Assembly (NCBI GenBank): GCA_022653675.1
Contig: JALCST010000003.1
Location: 1-64,000 of the forward strand
Source of the DNA: Bacteroidales bacterium
GTDB taxonomy: Bacteria; Bacteroidota; Bacteroidia; Bacteroidales; UBA932
Reading direction: 5' to 3'
DNA: 64,000 nt
The position numbers and the translations under genes are program-made. The notes under the pieces were generated by a model that made no database searches, had not been told where the DNA came from, and saw nothing but the letters and a program-made list of their open reading frames with translations. The first letter of the stretch is position 1; every line of letters starts with the position of its first letter. Of this stretch, positions 23,965 through 32,652 are shown piece after piece.

Positions 23965-26682
23965 TCAGAACCGGACGCCTAACGAAAAATATATTTCGGT
24001 ACCTGGCTTATATCTTTTGGTTACCTGTACGCGCTTTTCCGTGGTCCCGTCAGCGGAAACGTACTTTGGAAACTGGCAAAAGACCACGTCCTCGTCCAGC
24101 AAATCCTTAACGTTCAGCTTGAAATACCATTTTTTGAGAAAAGTCCGGTCAAATACGAAATCCAATGCATTACGGGGCATTTCGTACATGTCCGGTATAT
24201 CGTTGTCGATGCTGCCCCCGACGCTCGTATCCGTCTTGCCTATCCCGACGATCCTTTTCCCTATGCGGTTGTAAAGTATGCCGGCCGACCAACCATTTTT
24301 TACGTAAAACAGGCCGGAATTTATCAGATACGGGGATTGTCCCTGGAGTGGCCTGTCATGCTCCAGGCTGCCCTCTTCGAACTCGACCATGCTCGCTATC
24401 AGGGACCCGTTCAGGTCGAGCGTCAATTCCGGGATGCCTGCGAATCCGAAATTCTTCTTCAGATCCATCTCGATGCCATAGGCATTTGCGACGGATGCGT
24501 TCTCGAAAGTATAGGTGTAGCTTCCACCCGCATCGAGAAAGGTGGTTTCGATGGGATTTATGAAATGTTTGTAAAACAAGGCCAGCGAGAACGATTCTCC
24601 GGAAGGGGAATACCATTCGTACCTCACGTCGATGTTATGTATATAGGCAGCCTCCAGCTCCTCGTTACCCTTCACGTCGCTGAAAAGGTCGAAATCATAG
24701 TAGACGGAGGATGAGATTTCGCGGAATTCGGGACGGTTGGTGGACATGCCGTAAGCGAAACGCAGAACGTTACGCCCGTCCATCCTGTATGTCGCATTGA
24801 CGGAGGGGAAAACGTCGCAATGCACGTAATCCCGGCTTTTGGCCGTCCATTCGCTTATCCTGGTGTAACTTATCAGACGCATGTCGTCATATTCGCATCT
24901 GGCGCCCGAATATATGTTCCACCTGCCCATAGGGACGTTCAGCCCCATGTATGCCGCCCCGGAAAAATCGTATCCCTTGTAACTATCACGGTTGTCGGTA
25001 TTGTCGTATATGTAGAGCTTTTCCGGAGAAAAATTGTCCTCCTGCATAATATCCACGATATCATAATAACGAAAATCATCCGGAAGATTGGCTGTGTTGA
25101 AACGGTAATAGAAGGCTTTCGCCCGGTAATTACGGCTCCTGAAATTGAAATCCACTCCGGACTTGAAATCCATCTTCGACAAACGCCCCTCATAGTCGGC
25201 TCCCGCCGAGCACATATGTTCGTGCAATCCGATATGATCACGTTCGATGTCATTCTGGTCTATGCCCATCATGCCATAGTAACGGTCTCCGTGCAAGTCG
25301 TTCTCCTGACGGTTCACTATCCTTCGGTCCGGCTGGTTCTTGTCGGCATAGGAATAGCCGGCCCTCCATACCAGGGTACCCCCTCCAGACAGATCGTGCT
25401 CTCCGGAAAATTGCCCGCTATAAGTAATCCTGGACACATGGTCATACTCCGTTTTTTCCTGGTTGTACAGGGACGATATGTTCTGCCATCCGACACGCTC
25501 GGTAAGCTTGTCCTGCCCCACCCGATTGAAAAGATTCCTCATGTGGTACCTGCTGCCGCCGTCCGACAACGAAAAGTTAAGGATCACACCCGCCTTGACC
25601 GTAGTTACATACTGGTTGTCCGTATACTTGTAAAGGTATTCCGGCTCGTCTTCACTCTTGTTGTAAACCCCGTAACGCGAGTTTTCCATATCCGAATAAG
25701 TACGGGAAGCATAACTGTAATTGATCGCCCCGTTTACATCAAGTTTCATTTCATTCCGCAGGCTGTAGTTCTTCCCGTACGAAAAAGAGAACTTCCGGTC
25801 GGGAGACGGAATCCTGGATTTTATGCTCCAGTCGTTATCGAATCCAGAAATGCCTGTGGAACCGCCTTGGTTATAGGAAAACCTGCTGAAGCAGGTGGCG
25901 GAATTGATTCCGGTCGTATAACTTAAAGCAAACTGTTTCTTATCAGGTATATCCTTGGTATTCAATTCTATGAATCCACCGGCAAAATCGGCCGGCACTT
26001 CCGGGACCGGGGATTTTATGATCATTATGCTTCCTACCTGGCCCGCCGGGATCATGTCGAATGAGAAGGAACGGGTATCCGCTTCGCTGCTCGGGACGGA
26101 AATCCCATCCACCCACACGTCGTTGTACCGTTGGGAAAGGCCTCTCGCCACCAGGTATCTGCCGTCTATGACCGATATCCCCGGCAGCCTCCGTATCGTC
26201 TCGCCGGCATCCCTGTCCTGCGTCCTCGCTATCGTGTTGCCGGAGACCCCGCTCACGACCATCATGGATCCCCTTATCTCCCTTGTGACCGTCATGTCGT
26301 TGTTCATGTTTTTTGCAGCCTTAACGACTGCGCCGGTTATGGCCTCGTTCGAAGGGGATATCCTTATCACGACGGGATTCCCCCCTCCCCACACATTATC
26401 GACGGTCACGCTGTCATAACCCAGCATCTGGACGAAAAGGGAATATTTGTTCCCCGACATGACGGAGATAGAAAACCTGCCTTCTATTCCCGTAATGCAT
26501 CCCGACGATATTTCGGGAACCACGACCATGACGCCGGTCACCGGTTCGTTCGATACCGAATCGACGACAATCCCCTCTATCTTAACTTCCGATTGGGAAT
26601 ATGCCGTCCCCGAAAAAAGAAAAATCGATAAGACGGCCGCAAACAACGTGCTCCAAATGAATCTTGCTCTCATACCTTTCAT
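23965..26682 (-). CDS. TonB-dependent outer-membrane receptor
   Basis: 905 residues from the first ATG (26682); the ATG at 26673 is also possible and sits better with the -7 element at 26698-26691. A signal peptide ends near AYS. Residues ~33-110 form a carboxypeptidase-regulatory-like domain (VKIEGIVVDSVSNEPVTGVMV). The plug follows (ETIRRLPGISVIDGRYLVARGL, then YNDVWVDGISVPSSEADTRSF and GGFIELNTKDIP), and the rest is a 22-strand-type barrel ending in a Phe (YFSLGVRF). There is no SusD neighbour, so this is not a SusC. The cargo is unknown. It is cotranscribed with the lipoprotein downstream. A Pho-box-like array upstream suggests import under phosphate limitation, which is inference. Confidence 0.88.
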   Translation of the reverse strand: MKGMRARFIWSTLFAAVLSIFLFSGTAYSQSEVKIEGIVVDSVSNEPVTGVMVVVPEISSGCITGIEGRFSISVMSGNKYSLFVQMLGYDSVTVDNVWGGGNPVVIRISPSNEAITGAVVKAAKNMNNDMTVTREIRGSMMVVSGVSGNTIARTQDRDAGETIRRLPGISVIDGRYLVARGLSQRYNDVWVDGISVPSSEADTRSFSFDMIPAGQVGSIMIIKSPVPEVPADFAGGFIELNTKDIPDKKQFALSYTTGINSATCFSRFSYNQGGSTGISGFDNDWSIKSRIPSPDRKFSFSYGKNYSLRNEMKLDVNGAINYSYASRTYSDMENSRYGVYNKSEDEPEYLYKYTDNQYVTTVKAGVILNFSLSDGGSRYHMRNLFNRVGQDKLTERVGWQNISSLYNQEKTEYDHVSRITYSGQFSGEHDLSGGGTLVWRAGYSYADKNQPDRRIVNRQENDLHGDRYYGMMGIDQNDIERDHIGLHEHMCSAGADYEGRLSKMDFKSGVDFNFRSRNYRAKAFYYRFNTANLPDDFRYYDIVDIMQEDNFSPEKLYIYDNTDNRDSYKGYDFSGAAYMGLNVPMGRWNIYSGARCEYDDMRLISYTRISEWTAKSRDYVHCDVFPSVNATYRMDGRNVLRFAYGMSTNRPEFREISSSVYYDFDLFSDVKGNEELEAAYIHNIDVRYEWYSPSGESFSLALFYKHFINPIETTFLDAGGSYTYTFENASVANAYGIEMDLKKNFGFAGIPELTLDLNGSLIASMVEFEEGSLEHDRPLQGQSPYLINSGLFYVKNGWSAGILYNRIGKRIVGIGKTDTSVGGSIDNDIPDMYEMPRNALDFVFDRTFLKKWYFKLNVKDLLDEDVVFCQFPKYVSADGTTEKRVQVTKRYKPGTEIYFSLGVRF

Positions 26683-26690
26683 TTACTATG

Positions 26691-26698
26691 CAAAAGTA
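26691..26698 (-). promoter_or_regulatory. -7 element of the receptor/lipoprotein operon
   Basis: TACTTTTG on the minus strand matches TAnnTTTG. The -33 position (26718-26721) has no TTTG and is instead covered by the first unit of an 11-bp-phased repeat array, as expected for an activator-dependent promoter. Confidence 0.5.
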
Positions 26699-26717
26699 AA
26701 CGGCAGGTATTGCGACG

Positions 26718-26747
26718 CGGTTAAGCAGCCGTTAAGCCGATCTTAAA
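26718..26747 (-). promoter_or_regulatory. Pho-box-like triple repeat (11-bp period)
   Basis: On the minus strand three 8-bp units are separated by exactly 3 bp: TTTAAGAT (26747-26740), CTTAACGG (26736-26729) and CTTAACCG (26725-26718). The TTAA cores repeat every 11 bp. Period and unit shape are like the binding boxes of PhoB/OmpR-family response regulators (the cyanobacterial Pho box has YTTAAYY units with 3-bp spacers). The array replaces the -33 element of the receptor promoter. A further TTAA at 26775 is 32 bp on. Confidence 0.5.
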
Positions 26748-26887
26748 TAAATATTTCTATTCGATGAAGATTCCTTAAATAACATCTTTTAGGGAGAGAA
26801 AACGATAATAATACCGCTTTTTGAGGATTGATGCACCTCATATTTCCCCATTCCTTTGTATCCAATTTAATTTAATAAAAAATCTTT

Positions 26888-29290
26888 ATGAAGAAACTAA
26901 TGCTTATTATCATGAGCCTGTGCCTTGTTTTCCCCTCTTTTGCCCAAGGTAAGACAGACGCGATGCTTTTCGGGGACGTCAAGTGCGATGGGGAACATGT
27001 TCCCTATGTAACGATAGGAGTAAAGAACACCTCGATTGGAACCACATCCGATGAAAGCGGACATTTCAAACTCGCAAACCTGCCTTTGGGAAAGGTCACC
27101 ATCGTCGCATCCGCTTTAGGTTACAAAACCAAGGAACAGCAGGTGGTAATGAAGAAAAATCAAGCGACCGAACTGTACATAGTATTGGAAAAGGATGCGA
27201 TGGAACTCGACCAGGTAGTCGTGACCGCCACCCGAACCAAACATTATATAAAAAACGTCCCAATAAGGACCGAAGTCATTACCGCCAAAGCCATCGAAAA
27301 CAAAAATGCAAGCAACCTGTTCGAGGCGTTGGAAAACACTCCCGGAATAAGGGTCGAGCAGCAGTGCCAATATTGCAATTTTACGATGATCCGCATGCAG
27401 GGACTCGGATCCGAAAACACCCAGGTATTGATCAACGGTCAGCCCATATATTCCGGGTTGGCTGCTGTATACGGATTGCAGCAGATAGGGACGGACGATG
27501 TGGACAGGATCGAAGTAATCAAGGGAGCCGGTTCGGCATTGTACGGAAGCGGTGCCATCGCCGGCGCCATAAACATAATAACTAAGGAACCGGGATTCAC
27601 GCCTGAAACGAAGTTGGGAATGCAGTTCGGGAGTTACGGGACAAACAGTTATGACGTATTTTCTTCCCTGAGAAATGAAAAGGGTAACATTGGATTGACA
27701 ATCAGTGCACAGAAGTTAAAGGGAAATGCGATAGACCAGACTTCCGAAGGCTCGACCCTCAGCGAGGTAAAGAACAAGGACGGCATTTCGGACCGCGTCG
27801 CTTCAAACCTGAACAACGGTGGATTCGGGTTGTATGTCAACGACCTGTTTTGGAAGGACGACAAACTTATAGTCCGTGGAAGATACATATACGAAAAACG
27901 CGAAGGAGGAGTAATGACCGACGACTATTATAAGAACCCCTTTACCGATGGAACGGAAAGCATTACCACCGACCGTTACGAAGCGGAACTGTCGTACAGC
28001 AAACCGTTTGCCAACTCTTCCGAAATCGACTTCAGCATGGCTTATACAAACCACGGACGCACTGCTACGAACGACACCTACCTGTGCGACTATATGGATA
28101 CCCATGACGGGGATACTCCGGACATACGGAACATGAGACCTTACCTGGCCAAGGAAAATTCGATCACGGGAACCCTGACATACGACAGCAAAATAGGCAA
28201 CCATAACCTGCTTGTCGGGGCACAGGGTTTCAACGACGGATTAGCCGAATCGGGAATGTACGTCGTGGTCGATCCGGAAAGCGAATATTTGGGAACTTCG
28301 TACAAATCGACAAGCAACAAATCGGCCCATGAATTCGGCCTCTTCATACAGGACGAATGGAACATAACCAAGAAAATAACGGCGGTACCCGGAGTGCGCC
28401 TGGACTACCACCATTCGGAAGAAAACTACAAGACCGACAAGGAGGTCTTTGCGACGGCTTTCCCGGAAAGTAAATTCGACAAAACGAGTTTCAACCCGAG
28501 GCTCGCATTGAAATATGAAATATCCCGAAGGGTAACCCTTCGTGCAAACGTCGGAACCGGATTCAGGGCGCCATACGGTTTTTCCGAAGACCTTCACCTG
28601 TGCAGCGGTTCTCCCCGTGTCTGGAAATCTTCAAGCCTTAAGCCCGAAAGATCCATCAGTTACAATTTATCGGCAGATTATTACGGACGCAAGGTCCGGT
28701 TCAGCGTAAACCTTTTCAGAACGGACTTGAAGGACAAGATCGCCTTCGTCGATGCCGACGCGGAAGTAGCTTCGCTCGGATATGATTACCAATGGGAAAA
28801 TATAGACGACGCCTTCGTCCAGGGGATCGAAACATCCTTTGCCGCCAATCTTTTTTCAAATCTGAATCTCGGGATCGACATGACTTTCAACCAGGGAAAA
28901 TACGACAACCCAAGGGAAGACTGGGTCGGGACGGAATATGAAAACGACAGCAAATACATATCGAGATTCCCTGCCGTAACCGGGGACATAAGACTGGAAT
29001 ACAGCCCGAAAACCTGGGTATTCTCTATCGATGGCGATTATCAGGGCAGGATGTACATAGATTACTACAGCGAAACCGGAGGGATGAGCAAGATCAAACA
29101 TACCGAACCGTACATGCTGTTCAATGCAAAAGTGTCCAAAAAAATCGGATGTGTAAGGATATACGCCGCAGCAAAGAACATATTCGGGTACATCCAACCG
29201 GAAAAACATCTGGACGATGCGGCTTTCATGTACGCGCCGATGTTCGGAACGATGCTTTATGCCGGAGTGATCCTGAACATTACGAAATGA
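26888..29290 (+). CDS. TonB-dependent receptor with CxxC motif in the plug
   Basis: 800 residues with a signal peptide ending PSFAQG. A carboxypeptidase-regulatory-like domain (~25-105) is followed by the TonB box/plug (MELDQVVVTATRTK, then ALENTPGIRVEQ). The plug carries CQYC (C160, C163) and then M167 and M170, where BtuB/FepA-type receptors have a plain strand; IEVIKGAGSALYGSGAIAGAINIITK is the standard plug end. The barrel ends with YAGVILNITK. The related group of receptors in Bacteroidota also has a Cys pair here. C163-x3-M167 recalls the CxxxM copper ligand of OprC, but its second site (HxM) is not seen. Cargo could be a metal chelate, haem or cobamide. It is divergent from the other receptor (205-bp gap) and convergent with the symporter gene. 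Confidence 0.88.
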   Translation: MKKLMLIIMSLCLVFPSFAQGKTDAMLFGDVKCDGEHVPYVTIGVKNTSIGTTSDESGHFKLANLPLGKVTIVASALGYKTKEQQVVMKKNQATELYIVLEKDAMELDQVVVTATRTKHYIKNVPIRTEVITAKAIENKNASNLFEALENTPGIRVEQQCQYCNFTMIRMQGLGSENTQVLINGQPIYSGLAAVYGLQQIGTDDVDRIEVIKGAGSALYGSGAIAGAINIITKEPGFTPETKLGMQFGSYGTNSYDVFSSLRNEKGNIGLTISAQKLKGNAIDQTSEGSTLSEVKNKDGISDRVASNLNNGGFGLYVNDLFWKDDKLIVRGRYIYEKREGGVMTDDYYKNPFTDGTESITTDRYEAELSYSKPFANSSEIDFSMAYTNHGRTATNDTYLCDYMDTHDGDTPDIRNMRPYLAKENSITGTLTYDSKIGNHNLLVGAQGFNDGLAESGMYVVVDPESEYLGTSYKSTSNKSAHEFGLFIQDEWNITKKITAVPGVRLDYHHSEENYKTDKEVFATAFPESKFDKTSFNPRLALKYEISRRVTLRANVGTGFRAPYGFSEDLHLCSGSPRVWKSSSLKPERSISYNLSADYYGRKVRFSVNLFRTDLKDKIAFVDADAEVASLGYDYQWENIDDAFVQGIETSFAANLFSNLNLGIDMTFNQGKYDNPREDWVGTEYENDSKYISRFPAVTGDIRLEYSPKTWVFSIDGDYQGRMYIDYYSETGGMSKIKHTEPYMLFNAKVSKKIGCVRIYAAAKNIFGYIQPEKHLDDAAFMYAPMFGTMLYAGVILNITK

Positions 29291-29308
29291 CGTGCGAATA
29301 AGGGACCG

Positions 29309-31885
29309 TCATCTCTTCGGGCGTACGAAAAGATCGTGGAGTATGCTGCAAAGGTAACCGACCACATAACATGCTATGAAACCGGTGCTGGAGTAAAGCA
29401 GGAGGTGCACCGCCTGGGTCCGAGTGACAAATATCTGGACGGCCACCGAAGCTACTATACCACAGACGGCGCCGAACGAGTTCGCCCGCTTCGTGGTCAT
29501 GCCGAGAAGGAAGAGGCCGCCGAGACCGCCGAGAAGTATGCCGAGTAACGTATTGAACTCGTCCCACAGGGATTTGATATTCCGGGAAGCCATGACGAAA
29601 GCGAAACCTATGCCTATCAACCCCAGGACTAGAGTGGCCATCCGGGCCAGCTTCAACATGCGCCGCGAAGAGCAGCGATCGCCGCCGCACCGGAAAATCT
29701 TCGGATAAATGTCAGTCACGAATGCGGTCGCCGAGGAATTCATGGAGGCGGAAAGGGTGGACATCGCTGCGGCGAAAAGGCCGGCTATCACCAGGCCGAG
29801 CACCCCGTTTGGCAATTGGGTACTCATGAACCAGGGCAATATGGCATCGCCGTCGGTGACGGTCATGCCAAGCGAACGCGGGAAGAACTTGTAGAATGCC
29901 CACAGGGCCGTACCCAGAGTGAAGAATATCAATGTGGCCGGTACCGTCAAGGCGGCGTTTGCATACACTCCCTTGCGCGCCTTTTTCTCCGTGGAGGTCG
30001 TAAGATACCGCTGCACAATGGTCTGGTCGGTACCGTAAGTGGTTATGTTCGTGAAAATCGTGGCGATCAAGACCGTCCAGAGCGTAGGTTGCCGAAGGTT
30101 GAAGGCGGTCGAACCGAGCGAAAACTTGTGGGCCGATTCGCCTGCGGCGACGAATCCGGAGATTCCGCCTGGGATCTTGGAACAGGCAAGCGCTATCACC
30201 GATATTGCGGCACCCAGAAGCACCACTACCTGGAGCGCATCGGTCCATACCACCGCTTCTATGCCTCCCATCATCGTATAAAGCAACGAAAGGAACCCCA
30301 TGAGGGCGATGCACATGAATATGTCCATACCTGTAGCCACATTAAGCGCTATGGCCGGCAACAGGAGTACGACGGCCATCCTCCCTATCTGGAACAAGAT
30401 GAACGAAACACTGCAAATCACACGCACAAGGGAATTGAACCTGATTTCCAGGTATTCGTAAGCCGTAGTCACGTCTAGTTTCCTGTAATACGGTATGAAC
30501 AGCATCGCGATTAGCGGCACGACCAGGACGATGCCGAGGTTGAATGGCATGTACGACCAGTCCGAAGCATAAGCCTTGGCTGGAACGGACATGAACGTGA
30601 TCGCCGAAAGGGCCGTACCGAAAATGCTCAGCCCGGCCACGAACCAAGGCACGCGACCACCTCCCTTGAAATAGTCGGAAGTATTCTTCTGCCGTTTCGA
30701 GAAATGCCACCCTATTAGGAAAAGCACGATAAAGTACAGCACTATCACACTTATGTCCAGCCAATTGATATGACGCACGGAAGAATGCAACCGGCCATGC
30801 AATACGACTGGGGTACGGACTCCCGGACGGATTTCCCCGGAAGTCAGGTAAACGTCCTCCCCGGACACGACAACATTGGTGGTGACCGGCACGTCTATCC
30901 CGGAGGGTATCCCGGCTTCCACCAGAGTTCCGGTCACGGTGTGATAGAGCCTCAGCACGTCGTTCGGGATGGTATCGCACTCCGACCGGCCGCCGAAAAG
31001 GAGTATGTGGTTGGCGCCGAACGGGGCTGCGCTGCCCGCCATCACGGGAAACCGGCCCTCGAGTTTCTTCCATGTACCGAGCCTCGTATTGTAGCTGTAG
31101 CCGTCGTAAAGGACGTTCCAAGGGGAGTCCCCGTGAAAATCCCTGCCGCTGAAAAGATAGACGCAATCGTCCACGCCGTCGCTCTGGGCGGCGGATACGG
31201 CGAACGCCCGGGGCGGGCCATCCCATGCAGGCAGCTCCCTCCAGCCACGGTTGAGGTCGTCAAGGTCGAGTACGAAGAAATCCTTGGTAGCGACTGGATT
31301 GTTCATCGATTCGATACCTCCCGATATATATATCTTATTACCCATCCTGCACCCGGCAGCATCGGCAAGCGGGTGCGGCAGGGACGGATACCTCTCGAAC
31401 CTCGGCTTGCCCGACGTATCGAGGGAGAACAGGAGCACATCGCTGTAGCATTGCGCCGAATCGCATCCGCCTATGCAGAGCAATCCGTCACGCAAAGTTA
31501 CCGATACGCCGTAAGCCAAAGGGTGCGGCATTGCGTCCGGCAGAACTTCGAATGTGCCGCCGGCCTTATCGTAAACGTAAATATCTCCGTGCCACTTCTT
31601 ATGCCCCCCTTCCGAAGGAAGTCCGTCTGGGAAGTTGGCACCGCCAAGCACGACTAGACGGTTATCGATGATGCCGGAGAATACTCCCGCCACTCCGATG
31701 TTTGGCTTTCCAGTACCTTCCTTGGAAGGCAGCAGGAGAGTATCATCCCACTCGACGCTTTCGCTGCGGGTAATCTGCGATACGGCGATGTTGCCCTCCC
31801 TGGAAGCCGCCTGCAGCACATCATCGGAAATAAGGAACAGTGCAAGCAGGAAAAGTATCCTTAAAGGATAAAACGACTTATTCAA
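29309..31885 (-). CDS. N-acetylneuraminate mutarotase (NanM-like) fused to Na+:solute symporter
   Basis: 858 residues from a TTG start that overlaps the end of the regulator gene by 8 nt; a signal peptide (1-~27) follows at once, which supports this start. Residues ~50-365 are kelch repeats of the cyclically permuted mutarotase type (VLGGANFPDGLPSEGG, YGVSVTLRDGLLCIGG, YISGGIESM, ILLFGGRSE). Residues ~375-858 are an SSS-family sodium symporter (NTSDYFKGGGRVPWFVAGLSIFGTALSAITFMS, DALQVVVLLG) with about 13 membrane helices. The kelch part should be periplasmic and would convert the alpha-sialic acid released by sialidase to the beta anomer right at the transporter. It is the last gene of the sialic-acid operon and convergent with a TonB receptor (18-bp gap). 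Confidence 0.9.
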   Translation of the reverse strand: MNKSFYPLRILFLLALFLISDDVLQAASREGNIAVSQITRSESVEWDDTLLLPSKEGTGKPNIGVAGVFSGIIDNRLVVLGGANFPDGLPSEGGHKKWHGDIYVYDKAGGTFEVLPDAMPHPLAYGVSVTLRDGLLCIGGCDSAQCYSDVLLFSLDTSGKPRFERYPSLPHPLADAAGCRMGNKIYISGGIESMNNPVATKDFFVLDLDDLNRGWRELPAWDGPPRAFAVSAAQSDGVDDCVYLFSGRDFHGDSPWNVLYDGYSYNTRLGTWKKLEGRFPVMAGSAAPFGANHILLFGGRSECDTIPNDVLRLYHTVTGTLVEAGIPSGIDVPVTTNVVVSGEDVYLTSGEIRPGVRTPVVLHGRLHSSVRHINWLDISVIVLYFIVLFLIGWHFSKRQKNTSDYFKGGGRVPWFVAGLSIFGTALSAITFMSVPAKAYASDWSYMPFNLGIVLVVPLIAMLFIPYYRKLDVTTAYEYLEIRFNSLVRVICSVSFILFQIGRMAVVLLLPAIALNVATGMDIFMCIALMGFLSLLYTMMGGIEAVVWTDALQVVVLLGAAISVIALACSKIPGGISGFVAAGESAHKFSLGSTAFNLRQPTLWTVLIATIFTNITTYGTDQTIVQRYLTTSTEKKARKGVYANAALTVPATLIFFTLGTALWAFYKFFPRSLGMTVTDGDAILPWFMSTQLPNGVLGLVIAGLFAAAMSTLSASMNSSATAFVTDIYPKIFRCGGDRCSSRRMLKLARMATLVLGLIGIGFAFVMASRNIKSLWDEFNTLLGILLGGLGGLFLLGMTTKRANSFGAVCGIVASVAVQIFVTRTQAVHLLLYSSTGFIACYVVGYLCSILHDLFVRPKR

Positions 31886-32603
31886 TGTGTTTTCTCGAAT
31901 TCAGATAAATTGTATAAACCTTGAAGTGATCTTCGACGGCCTGTTTGTAACCGTACAGGTCGCGCCTCTCCAAAAGATCGACGAGATCCTTGTGCGTAAC
32001 GTGCAGTCCCCTGCTATCCAGATCCTTCTGGATAGGTTCGAAGTAAGAGTTGTACTTTTTCTCGACAAATTCCAGGACCGGGTGTATGACCTTCTGGAAT
32101 TCTATTATCGAGTTGTTTCCCGAGATTTCGTAAAGTTTGCTGTGAAAGGCATATTCGCTGTCCGATGCGTACCGGTTCGAATTTATCGCTCCGCCGGATC
32201 CCACTATATTCTTCAGCTCCTCCAGGTTCCTGCCGTTGCAGTTCCTGAAAACCATGCCGCTTATGCCTATTTCCAGGACGACGCGGAATTCGAGCAGGTC
32301 GAGAATGGTATCTTCATCGAGCATTCCGGGAATGAGGAAATCCCTCATGGCGCCGAACAGGGATATGGGAGTCATCACCATCCCCCGTTTCGTATGGCTT
32401 TCGATCATCCCTACCATCTTGAAGCGGCTCAATGCCTCGCGTACGACACTTCTGGCCACCCCCAGATCCTTGGAAAGCTGCAATTCGTTCGGAATGCTGT
32501 CCCCGGGCTTAAGTCCCATGGATTTGAAATACGATATGAGTTGGTTCTCCACCTGATCGACAAGTGAAAACTTATGGTTCGGCGTCTTATCCACTTTTTC
32601 CAT
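31878..32603 (-). CDS. FadR-subfamily GntR transcriptional regulator
   Basis: 241 residues from the ATG at 32603. A GTG 16 codons upstream (32651) would also be in frame, but a -7-like TAAATTTG at 32635-32628 predicts a transcript starting near 32621. Residues ~10-80 form the GntR winged helix (LVDQVENQLISYF, PNELQLSKDLGVARSVVREAL, ESHTKRGMVM). Residues ~95-225 form an FCD ligand domain (ILDLLEFRVVLEIGISGMV, FHSKLYEISGN, VEDHFKVY), with His and Asp residues that bind a metal in this family. It lies inside the sialic-acid operon. Two TTGTCGGACAA sites at the operon promoter match the FadR-family pattern TnGTnnnACnA, so it probably represses the locus and is relieved by a sialic-acid catabolite. 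The ligand is inferred. Confidence 0.88.
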   Translation of the reverse strand: MEKVDKTPNHKFSLVDQVENQLISYFKSMGLKPGDSIPNELQLSKDLGVARSVVREALSRFKMVGMIESHTKRGMVMTPISLFGAMRDFLIPGMLDEDTILDLLEFRVVLEIGISGMVFRNCNGRNLEELKNIVGSGGAINSNRYASDSEYAFHSKLYEISGNNSIIEFQKVIHPVLEFVEKKYNSYFEPIQKDLDSRGLHVTHKDLVDLLERRDLYGYKQAVEDHFKVYTIYLNSRKHIE

Positions 32604-32627
32604 ATTACCGCGAATATTCCTTTGAAA

Positions 32628-32635
32628 CAAATTTA
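32628..32635 (-). promoter_or_regulatory. Putative internal -7 element before the regulator
   Basis: TAAATTTG on the minus strand, predicted start near 32621. No TTTG is found at -33. It could give the regulator a basal transcript independent of the main operon promoter. Confidence 0.35.
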
Positions 32636-32652
32636 CTCTTTTTTCCCTCACG

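Noticed and set aside
24820-25926. 368-codon plus-strand open frame opposite the TonB receptor
   Set aside because: Long but antisense to a clear receptor gene; the repeated Val/Ile/His pattern is typical of a shadow frame.
26699-26887. Cobalamin or other riboswitch upstream of the TonB receptor at 26888
   Set aside because: No B12-box or extended stem set is visible; the space holds the Pho-box-like repeats and AT-rich leader sequence only.
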